Under the pieces are notes generated by a model, which worked only from the letters and a program-made list of their open reading frames with translations, searched no databases and was not told the DNA's origin. Made by a program: the position numbers and the translations under genes. A DNA stretch of 5,039 bases. Source: an uncultured Burkholderiales bacterium (GTDB lineage Bacteria; Pseudomonadota; Gammaproteobacteria; Burkholderiales; Burkholderiaceae_C). The stretch is from assembly GCA_903926695.1 (NCBI GenBank), contig CAIYKK010000629.1:1-5039 (forward strand), given 5' to 3'. This document shows, in pieces, positions 1 through 5,039 of this stretch. Position 1 is the first letter of the stretch, and each line of letters starts with the position of its first letter.

Positions 1-578
1 ACGTGCCGGACGAGTCCGCCGCCGCGATGGCGCTGATTGAAAACATCCAGCGCGAAGACCTGAACCCGCTCGAAGAAGCCCAAGGCCTGCACCGGCTGGT
101 GAAAGAATTCGGCCTGACGCACGAGCTGGCCGCGCAGGCCGTGGGGCGCTCGCGCAGCGCCGCATCCAATTTGCTGCGCCTGTTGAATCTGGTCGAGCCG
201 GTGCAGACCATGCTGATGGCGGGCGACCTGGACATGGGCCACGCCCGCGCCCTGCTGGCCCTGGACCGCGCCACCCAGATCACAGCGGCGCACCATGTCG
301 TGGCGAAAAAAATGACGGTACGCGAAGCCGAAAGCCTGGTGAAAAAACTCAACGCCACGTTCTCGCCCACGCCGCCTAAAGCCGCCGCAGGCAAGTCCGG
401 CGACACGCGCCGCATTGAAGAAGAACTCGCCGACCTGTTGATGACGGAAGTGGAAATCCGCGTCAAAAAGCAAGTCAAGCGGAACGGCCACCGCGAAGAC
501 ACGGGCGAGGTGGCGATTCAGTTCTCGTCGATGGACGAGCTGAACGGGCTGATTGAGCGGCTGCGCGGCGGGAAGTAA
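1..578 (+). CDS. parB: Chromosome-partitioning protein ParB, C-terminal part (5' truncated by window)
   Basis: ParB binds parS sites near the replication origin, spreads as a CTP-dependent clamp and works with the ParA ATPase to segregate DNA. The frame is already open at the left edge and the first residues (VPDESAAAMALIENIQRE) are interior ParB sequence, so the GTG at position 3 is not the start; roughly 100 N-terminal residues, including the GERR part of the CTP pocket, lie outside. Visible in the 191 residues: the ENIQR motif (13-17), followed by the NPLEEA helix; the helix-turn-helix that reads parS (about 38-63, LTHELAAQAVGRSRSAASN); the GDLDMGHARALL segment (about 74-85); a charged, Pro/Ala-rich linker (about 120-135); and the C-terminal dimerisation domain ending in MDELNGLIERLRGGK. 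It ends in TAA at 576-578. No canonical parS sequence was seen in the window. The style resembles Burkholderiales chromosomal ParB. parA is expected upstream (inference). The 45-base gap to the convergent puuD shows no clear hairpin terminator. Confidence 0.96.
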   Translation, partial: VPDESAAAMALIENIQREDLNPLEEAQGLHRLVKEFGLTHELAAQAVGRSRSAASNLLRLLNLVEPVQTMLMAGDLDMGHARALLALDRATQITAAHHVVAKKMTVREAESLVKKLNATFSPTPPKAAAGKSGDTRRIEEELADLLMTEVEIRVKKQVKRNGHREDTGEVAIQFSSMDELNGLIERLRGGK

Positions 579-623
579 AAAACAGGTTGCATACTGCGGC
601 CATCACGGCGGAGATGTGCGGCC

Positions 624-1829
624 TCACTGCATGAGCGCGCCAGCCTCAAACCAGCGCTTGATCAGCGCACGTTCGTCGTCGGTGATCCCGGTGGCGTTGT
701 TCTGCGGCATTTGCCGCAGGACCGCCGCTTGTTGGTACACGGCCTGCGCGTGTTGCCCGAGCAACTCGGGCGTGTGCAGGGCGATGCCTTTGTTTTGCAG
801 TTCCGCGTTGTGGCAGAGCACGCAGCGCTGTTCGACCACGGCCTTGACTTGTTCAAAACGCACCGGCTGGCTGGCTGCAGCCAGAGCGGTGGCAGAAGGC
901 GGGGGCGGGGCCAGCCACACGGCCAGAGCGAGAATCAGCACCGCGCCGATGGCGGCGTGTTCCCACGGGGCGCGCTGGCCGGTGACGCCCGCTTTGTGCC
1001 GGGCGACAAAGCTGTGGCGAATCAACGCGCCCGCCAGCATCAACAGCACCAGCACCAGCCAGTTGGTTTTGCCCGCATATAGCCAGCCGTAATGGTTGGA
1101 CAGCATGGCCATCAACACCGGCAGCGTGAAATAGGTGTTGTGAACGCTGCGCTGTTTGGCGCGCCAGCCATAGACCGGATCGACCGGCAGGCCCGCCTTG
1201 AGTTGCGCCACGACCTTGCGCTGGCCGGGAATGATCCAGACAAACACATTGGCGCTCATCGAAGTCGCCAGCATCGCGCCGACCAGCAAAAACGCCGCCC
1301 GCCCGGCAAACAACTGGCAAGCCAGCCAGGCCGCAAACGTGACGACCGCCAAAATGCACACGCCGACCAGCAAGTCGCCATGTTTGCGCCGCCCCAGCGT
1401 GCGGCAAATCAGGTCATAAACCGCCCAGAACACGACCAGAAAACCCAGCGACGCGGCAATCGCCACGCCCGGCGACCAGTCGTAAACGCTTTTATCGACC
1501 AGAAACGTGCCCGCGTTAAACAGGTAAAGCACGGTGAACAGGCCAAAGCCCGTTAGCCAAGTGGAATAACTTTCCCAATAAAACCAGTGCAGGTTTTGCG
1601 GCATCTGGCGCGGCGCGACCAGGTATTTTTGCGGGTGATAAAACCCGCCGCCGTGAACGGCCCAGAGTTCGCCGTCAACGCCTTTTTCAATCAGATCCGG
1701 GTCTGTGGGCTTGGTCAGGCTGGAATCGAGAAAAACAAAATAAAACGACGAGCCAATCCAGGCAATGGCCGTGATGACATGCGCCCAGCGCAGCAGCAAA
1801 TTGGCCCAATCCAGCCAATAAGCACCCAT
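624..1829 (-). CDS. puuD: Membrane-bound urate oxidase with C-terminal cytochrome c domain (PuuD)
   Basis: PuuD oxidises urate to 5-hydroxyisourate in the inner membrane; in this family (former DUF989) electrons go to a fused cytochrome c rather than to oxygen with peroxide release, as in soluble uricase. The 401-residue product has about eight hydrophobic segments: near 9-34 (with the conserved RWAH, His17), 91-111, 121-141, 153-174, 178-200, 232-251, 257-275 and 292-307. A Pro-rich hinge (PPPP, 308-311) leads to the heme domain with CVLCH at 336-340 and a likely axial Met374 in RQMPQNNATG. I chose the ATG at 1829 because it overlaps the uraH stop as TGATG, implying translational coupling, and because it yields the expected MGAYWLDW start; an upstream TTG at 1859 would lie inside uraH. 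Length and domain order fit an intact gene. It is the last gene of the leftward arm and converges on parB. Confidence 0.95.
   Translation of the reverse strand: MGAYWLDWANLLLRWAHVITAIAWIGSSFYFVFLDSSLTKPTDPDLIEKGVDGELWAVHGGGFYHPQKYLVAPRQMPQNLHWFYWESYSTWLTGFGLFTVLYLFNAGTFLVDKSVYDWSPGVAIAASLGFLVVFWAVYDLICRTLGRRKHGDLLVGVCILAVVTFAAWLACQLFAGRAAFLLVGAMLATSMSANVFVWIIPGQRKVVAQLKAGLPVDPVYGWRAKQRSVHNTYFTLPVLMAMLSNHYGWLYAGKTNWLVLVLLMLAGALIRHSFVARHKAGVTGQRAPWEHAAIGAVLILALAVWLAPPPPSATALAAASQPVRFEQVKAVVEQRCVLCHNAELQNKGIALHTPELLGQHAQAVYQQAAVLRQMPQNNATGITDDERALIKRWFEAGALMQ
702..719. repeat. Perfect 18-base inverted repeat inside puuD
   Basis: CTGCGGCA and TGCCGCAG form 8-base arms separated by two bases, a complete palindrome except for the central TT. 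It lies in the puuD heme domain and encodes LRQMPQ, including the likely heme-ligand Met374. No T-run follows on either strand, so it is not a usual intrinsic terminator. It may simply follow from codon choice for a conserved peptide. Confidence 0.6.
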
Positions 1830-2185
1830 CACGACCCCCGATACGTTGAATAAGCCCAAGGGCTGACCAGCAGCGGCACATGGTAATGGCCCTGCGCGTC
1901 GGCAATGCCGAAATCGACCGGCACGGTGTCGATAAAGGCCGGTTCGGGCAGAACCACGCCGCGCCCCCGGAAATACGCGGCCACGTCAAACAGCAGCCGG
2001 TAGCGCCCCACGGCCATGCTGTCTGCATGGAGCAGCGGGCCGCCGTCGCTGCGGCCATCGTTGTTGAGCGTGAGGGTTTTGAGGGTTTCAAACCCGGTGG
2101 CTTCCAGGCGCTGCAGCGTCACCGTCATGCCAGCGGCGGGGCAGCCGTGCATGGTGTCGAGAACGTGGGTGCTGAGGTGGCCCAT
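1829..2185 (-). CDS. uraH: 5-hydroxyisourate hydrolase (transthyretin-like protein)
   Basis: This enzyme hydrolyses 5-hydroxyisourate, the product of PuuD, to 2-oxo-4-hydroxy-4-carboxy-5-ureidoimidazoline (OHCU). The 118-residue length is typical of the family. Hallmarks are visible from end to end: LSTHVLD near the N-terminus with His7, the NDGRSDGPLL-like segment with Arg45 (here carrying one extra Gly, RSDGGPLL), [10 protein letters not shown] with His100 and His102, and the diagnostic C-terminal tetrapeptide YRGS (115-118) that separates hydrolases from vertebrate transthyretin. There is no signal peptide, so it is probably cytoplasmic. The ATG at 2185 is preceded by an AAAGGA ribosome site. 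Its stop overlaps the puuD start by one base, so the two are probably co-transcribed and translationally coupled, first gene uraH and second puuD. It is divergent from puuE across a 216-base gap. Confidence 0.97.
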   Translation of the reverse strand: MGHLSTHVLDTMHGCPAAGMTVTLQRLEATGFETLKTLTLNNDGRSDGGPLLHADSMAVGRYRLLFDVAAYFRGRGVVLPEPAFIDTVPVDFGIADAQGHYHVPLLVSPWAYSTYRGS

Positions 2186-2192
2186 GAATCAA

Positions 2193-2198
2193 TCCTTT
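2193..2198 (-). promoter_or_regulatory. Ribosome binding site of uraH
   Basis: On the minus strand AAAGGA lies seven bases before the uraH ATG at 2185, a good match to the anti-Shine-Dalgarno complement at a normal distance. It supports the chosen uraH start. The dyad TTTG-TAT-CAAA (2196-2206) overlaps it. Confidence 0.7.
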
Positions 2199-2259
2199 GT
2201 ATCAAAAAATCCGATTGGCGCGATGGTCGCGGCGGCGCGCCGCGCTGTGGCGCATGGCT

Positions 2260-2285
2260 TGCATTGTGCTACCGTGATAAATGCA
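2260..2285. promoter_or_regulatory. Candidate operator: TGCATT-N14-AATGCA dyad
   Basis: Six-base perfect arms (TGCATT at 2260-2265, AATGCA at 2280-2285) flank a 14-base spacer with little internal symmetry. The dyad is near the middle of the divergent gap, 75 bases from the uraH start and 117 from puuE, a plausible place for one regulator controlling both directions. No regulator gene is in the window and the motif does not match one I can name. Six-base dyads also arise by chance. Confidence 0.25.
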
Positions 2286-2401
2286 GCCCGGCATGCGCAA
2301 CAACCGTCCGCTGCAACGCATCCGCAGGATGTTGATGCCTCCAGCTGGCGCAGCATTCCGCCCCTGTCCAAACCGCCCTTGCCAGGAAATCGAAAGACCT
2401 C

Positions 2402-3352
2402 ATGCCCGCCCACTACCCGCGTGACCTGACCGGCTACGGTCGCAACCGACCCGCCGCCAACTGGCCCGGCCAGGCGCGCATTGCCGTGCAGTTTGTGCTG
2501 AACTACGAAGAAGGCGGCGAAAACTGCGTGCTCCACGGCGACCCCGGCAGCGAGCAGTTTCTCTCCGAGATGGCCAATCCGCCCGCGTTTGCGGCCCGGC
2601 ACCTGAGCATGGAAAGCATTTACGAATACGGCGCCCGCGCCGGTGTCTGGCGGCTGCTGCGCGAGTTTGAAAAGCGCGGCCTGCCGCTAACGGTGTTTGG
2701 CGTGGGCATGGCGCTGCAGCGCAGCCCGGAGGTGACGGCGGCTTTTCAAGAACTGGGCCACGAAATCGCCTGCCACGGCTGGCGCTGGATCAACTATCAA
2801 ACCATAGACGAAGCCCTTGAGCGCGAACACATGGCGCGCGGCATGGCCGCGATTGAAGGCCTGACCGGCCAGCGCCCGCTCGGCTGGTACACGGGTCGCG
2901 ACAGCCCCAACACCCGCCGCCTCGTCGCCGACTACGGCGGTTTTGACTACGACAGCGACTACTACGGCGACGATTTACCGTTCTGGCTGAACGTCGAAAA
3001 AACCGATGGCTCGCACGCGCCGCAACTCATCGTGCCCTACACGCTGGACACCAACGACATGCGTTTTGGACTGCCGCAGGGCTTTTCGCAGGGCGAGGAT
3101 TTTTTCACCTACCTGCGCGACAGTTTTGATGTGCTCTACGCCGAAGGCGAAGACCGCCCGGCCATGCTCAGTATCGGCATGCACTGCCGCCTGCTCGGGC
3201 GACCGGGCCGGATGCGGGCGCTGCAGCGCTTCCTCGACCACATTGCGCAACACGAGCGCGTCTGGGTCACGCGGCGCATTGACATTGCGCGGCACTGGAA
3301 AGCCGAGCATCCGTTCAACCCTGAAACTGCTTTTGTCTGGCCTGCCAAATGA
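2402..3352 (+). CDS. puuE: Allantoinase PuuE (polysaccharide deacetylase-like, uricolytic)
   Basis: PuuE hydrolyses the ring of (S)-allantoin to allantoate. It is an analogue of the classical amidohydrolase allantoinase, recruited from the polysaccharide deacetylase (CE4-like) fold. The 316-residue length fits the family. Diagnostic stretches: YPRDLTGYGRN (5-15), the FVLNYEEGGEN segment (31-41) at the first strand, EYGARAGVWRLL, GHEIACHGWRW (119-129, His125), GWYTGRDSPNTRRLV, and GMHCRLLGRPGR (259-270, His261) near the C-terminal active-site edge. There is no signal peptide, which argues for a cytoplasmic ureide substrate rather than a cell-wall polymer. The ATG at 2402 gives the family's usual N-terminus just before YPRDL. 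Its TGA overlaps the next gene's ATG as ATGA, so the two are probably translated together. Its product is the substrate of the amidohydrolase half of the next protein. Confidence 0.96.
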   Translation: MPAHYPRDLTGYGRNRPAANWPGQARIAVQFVLNYEEGGENCVLHGDPGSEQFLSEMANPPAFAARHLSMESIYEYGARAGVWRLLREFEKRGLPLTVFGVGMALQRSPEVTAAFQELGHEIACHGWRWINYQTIDEALEREHMARGMAAIEGLTGQRPLGWYTGRDSPNTRRLVADYGGFDYDSDYYGDDLPFWLNVEKTDGSHAPQLIVPYTLDTNDMRFGLPQGFSQGEDFFTYLRDSFDVLYAEGEDRPAMLSIGMHCRLLGRPGRMRALQRFLDHIAQHERVWVTRRIDIARHWKAEHPFNPETAFVWPAK

Positions 3353-5039
3353 CGATATCGAATCCACTCAACCCCGGCGCGCCGACTGAAAGCCTCGCGG
3401 CGTTATCTCACGCCAGCGCTCCGGCTGAATCTGCCGCCCATCCGCCCGCCGCCAGCGCGCCAGCGCCGCTTTCGCTGGCGCAACTCAACGCCAGCGCGCA
3501 GGCCGATTTCACGCGGCTGCTCGATGGCACTTATGAACATTCGCCGTGGATTGCGGCGCAGGCGTGGCACCAGCGGCCTTTTTCCAGCCTCGCCGGGCTG
3601 AAACAGGCGCTGGCCGACGTGGTGCGCCACGCCGACCAGGCCGCGCAACTGGCCCTGATTTGCGCCCACCCCGAGCTGGCTGGCAAAGCGATGGTCAGCC
3701 AAACCCTGACCGCCGAATCGACCAACGAACAAGGCAAAGCAGGCTTGACCGACTGCACGCCCGCCGAATTCGCCACGCTGCAGCAACTCAACGCCGACTA
3801 CAACGCCAAGTTTGGTTTTCCCTTCATTCTGGCGGTGCGCGGCCCGCGTGGCTTGGGGCTGGCCAAGGCGGAGATCATTGCCACCTTCGCCCGCCGACTG
3901 GGCAACCACCCCGATTTTGAGCTGGCCGAATCGCTGCGTAACATTCACCGCATTGCTGAAATCCGCTTGAACGACAAATTTGGCCAGTCGCCCGCGCTGG
4001 GCAATCGCGTGTGGGATTGGGCTGAGCAACTCAGCGTTCACAGCGACGCCAGCGACGCCGGACTGGCCAGAGATTCCAGAGGCGTCCGTCAGGCCGATCA
4101 CTCCAGCAACGCCAATAACACGCGTCAAGCTGGTCAAACCGATCAGACCGATGACGCCAGCAGCGCCAAGTGCCGCGAACTGACCGTCACTTATCTGACC
4201 CCGGCGCATCAAGCCTGCGCCCGCCAGCTCATGGACTGGATGCGCGGCGAGTGCGGCTTTGACGAGGTGGCGCTGGACGCCGTGGGCAATGTCGTCGGCG
4301 TTTACCACGGCAGCGGCAGCGGCCACGGCGGCGATTCCGAAGCCGCGCCAGCCCAGCGCCTGCTGACCGGCTCGCATTACGACACCGTGCGCAACGGCGG
4401 CAAGTACGACGGACGCCTCGGAATTTTCGTGCCGATGGCCTGCGTGTCTGAACTGCACCGGCAGCACAAACGCCTGCCGTTCGGCCTCGAAGTTGTCGCT
4501 TTTGCCGAAGAGGAAGGCCAGCGTTACAAGGCGACTTTCCTCGGCTCGGGCGCGCTGACCGGGCAGTTCGACCCGGCCTGGCTGGATCAGCAGGACGCCG
4601 ATGGCATCACCATGCGCGAGGCGATGGCGCAGGCGGGCTTGCGTATCGACGACATTGCCGGTTTAAAACGCGACCCGGCCCGTTACCTCGGCTTTGTCGA
4701 GGTCCATATCGAGCAGGGGCCGGTGCTCAATGCGCTGGATTTGCCGCTGGGCGTCGTCACGTCGATCAACGCCAGCGTGCGTTATCTGGGCAACATCACC
4801 GGCATGGCCAGCCACGCGGGCACCACGCCCATGAACCAGCGCCGCGACGCGGCCACGGCGGCGGCGGAGCTGGCGCTTTACGTGGAAAAGCGCGGGGCCA
4901 GCGTCCCGGACCTGGTCGCCACCGTCGGCATGTTGAATGTGCCGGGCGGCTCGATCAACGTCGTGCCGGGGCGCTGCCAGTTCAGCCTCGCTCTTCGCGC
5001 CACTCCGAAAGAAGTGCGCGACGCCTGCGCGACCGACAT
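3349..5039 (+). CDS. OHCU decarboxylase-allantoate amidohydrolase fusion (3' truncated by window)
   Basis: One uninterrupted frame of 563 codons runs off the right edge. Residues 1-40 are an Ala/Pro/Ser-rich extension. Residues about 41-220 are an OHCU decarboxylase (UraD): HSPW (64-67), AHPELAGK (106-113, catalytic-type His107), ESTNEQGKAGL (123-133), FGFPFI (155-160) and the RRLGN...RIAEIRL tail. This half makes (S)-allantoin from OHCU. After a polar linker, residues about 276 onward are an M20-family allantoate amidohydrolase (AllC-like): GSHYDTV (341-347, His343), YDGRLG (353-358, Asp354), AEEEG (386-390), EVHIEQGP (451-458, His453), SHAGTTPMNQRRD (488-500) and GGSINVVPG. Compared with E. 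coli AllC about 110 residues are missing, including the last metal His. The fusion looks genuine: no stop and no in-frame ATG, GTG or TTG lies between position 4021 and the ATG at 4231, already inside the second domain. The ATG at 3349 overlaps the puuE stop. Oddity: FSLALR (545-550) has Ala where the family usually has Asp. Confidence 0.93.
   Translation, partial: MTISNPLNPGAPTESLAALSHASAPAESAAHPPAASAPAPLSLAQLNASAQADFTRLLDGTYEHSPWIAAQAWHQRPFSSLAGLKQALADVVRHADQAAQLALICAHPELAGKAMVSQTLTAESTNEQGKAGLTDCTPAEFATLQQLNADYNAKFGFPFILAVRGPRGLGLAKAEIIATFARRLGNHPDFELAESLRNIHRIAEIRLNDKFGQSPALGNRVWDWAEQLSVHSDASDAGLARDSRGVRQADHSSNANNTRQAGQTDQTDDASSAKCRELTVTYLTPAHQACARQLMDWMRGECGFDEVALDAVGNVVGVYHGSGSGHGGDSEAAPAQRLLTGSHYDTVRNGGKYDGRLGIFVPMACVSELHRQHKRLPFGLEVVAFAEEEGQRYKATFLGSGALTGQFDPAWLDQQDADGITMREAMAQAGLRIDDIAGLKRDPARYLGFVEVHIEQGPVLNALDLPLGVVTSINASVRYLGNITGMASHAGTTPMNQRRDAATAAAELALYVEKRGASVPDLVATVGMLNVPGGSINVVPGRCQFSLALRATPKEVRDACATD
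4042..4173 (+). other. Low-complexity linker/insert between UraD and AllC domains of the fusion
   Basis: Codons for about residues 232-275 encode a polar stretch rich in Ser, Asp, Asn, Gln, Ala and Thr with no hydrophobic core, likely disordered. At DNA level it has short direct repeats: AGCGACGCC twice in tandem (4042-4050, 4051-4059, giving SDASDA) and ACCGAT twice (4138-4143, 4147-4152, giving TDQTD). Aligned from memory to E. coli AllC, the preceding WAEQLSVHSD matches the amidohydrolase N-terminal helix and the following ELTVTYLTPAH resumes it, so the stretch may be an insertion near the AllC N-terminus rather than strictly an interdomain linker. Repeat slippage is a plausible origin (inference). 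Confidence 0.55.

Larger units (their letters stand above)
2186..2401. promoter_or_regulatory. Divergent control region between uraH-puuD and puuE-uraD/allC
   Basis: This 216-base gap separates two outward-reading transcription units of one pathway, so it must contain promoters for both and is the natural place for a shared operator. I see no convincing sigma70 pair with 16-18 base spacing on either strand. Structure present includes the uraH ribosome site, a TTTG-TAT-CAAA dyad (2196-2206), a 12-base perfect palindrome around GGCGCGCC (2232-2243), and TGCATT-N14-AATGCA (2260-2285). For puuE, either AGGA (2384-2387, 14 bases before the ATG, which is long) or GAAAGA (2392-2397, 4 bases before, which is short) could serve as ribosome site; neither is ideal. 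No small gene is supported here. The promoter role is inferred from gene layout. Confidence 0.6.

Noticed and set aside
3..5. GTG at position 3 as the start of the parB frame
   Set aside because: The residues that follow are interior ParB sequence; the N-terminal CTP-binding part is missing, so the gene continues left of the window.
579..623. Bidirectional terminator between parB and puuD
   Set aside because: The gap has short GGCC/TGCGGCC repeats and a short T-run on the minus strand, but I could not build a stable stem next to the T-run.
1830..1859. TTG start for puuD ten codons upstream of the ATG
   Set aside because: It lies inside the conserved C-terminal coding of uraH (the YSTYRGS end), whereas the ATG at 1829 is coupled to the uraH stop and gives the family's expected N-terminus.
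2232..2243. GC palindrome GCGGCGCGCCGC as an operator or terminator
   Set aside because: It is a perfect 12-base palindrome but consists only of G and C, has no T-run, and such runs are frequent in GC-rich DNA.
1880..2335. Plus-strand frame crossing uraH and the divergent gap
   Set aside because: It lies mostly antisense to uraH, which is complete and diagnostic, and its translation shows no known motif or good ribosome site.
2189..2602. Minus-strand frame across the divergent gap and the puuE start
   Set aside because: It is antisense to the conserved puuE N-terminus, would have to be read through the control region, and has no recognisable domain.
3403..4467. A 354-codon open frame on the minus strand opposite the fusion gene
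   Set aside because: It is antisense to a gene with clear UraD and AllC motifs, its product is a Gly/Val/Ala-rich string with no recognisable domain, and long antisense frames are common in GC-rich coding DNA.
1..5039. A parS site near parB
   Set aside because: No sequence close to the 16-base consensus TGTTTCACGTGAAACA was seen on reading the window.

Overview
This window carries a nearly complete urate-to-ureidoglycolate catabolic cluster next to the 3' end of a chromosomal-type parB gene. The DNA is GC-rich, and the protein styles (ParB, the PuuD-type cytochrome c urate oxidase, PuuE) resemble Burkholderiales, probably a Comamonadaceae-like betaproteobacterium. That placement is inference from recalled family sequences, not from a search.

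Layout from left to right. Positions 1-578 (+) hold the C-terminal two-thirds of ParB, cut by the window edge. A 45-base convergent gap follows with no convincing terminator. Positions 624-1829 (-) encode puuD, an integral-membrane urate oxidase with a C-terminal cytochrome c domain. It overlaps by one base the stop of uraH (5-hydroxyisourate hydrolase, 1829-2185, -). A 216-base divergent gap (2186-2401) must hold the control region for both arms. Then puuE (allantoinase of the polysaccharide-deacetylase fold, 2402-3352, +) overlaps by four bases (ATGA) a long reading frame that runs off the right edge (3349-5039, +). That last gene is a fusion: an OHCU decarboxylase (UraD) domain joined through a polar low-complexity insert to an M20-family allantoate amidohydrolase (AllC) domain.

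Together the genes form a pathway in order. PuuD oxidises urate to 5-hydroxyisourate, passing electrons to its own heme domain. UraH hydrolyses this to OHCU. The UraD half decarboxylates OHCU to (S)-allantoin. PuuE opens allantoin to allantoate. The AllC half hydrolyses allantoate, releasing ammonia. The individual enzymes are known families. The most distinctive item is the UraD-AllC fusion, which joins two steps that are not consecutive: the enzyme acting between them is PuuE, encoded immediately upstream and overlapping. I see no RNA gene, insertion sequence, CRISPR array or phage feature.
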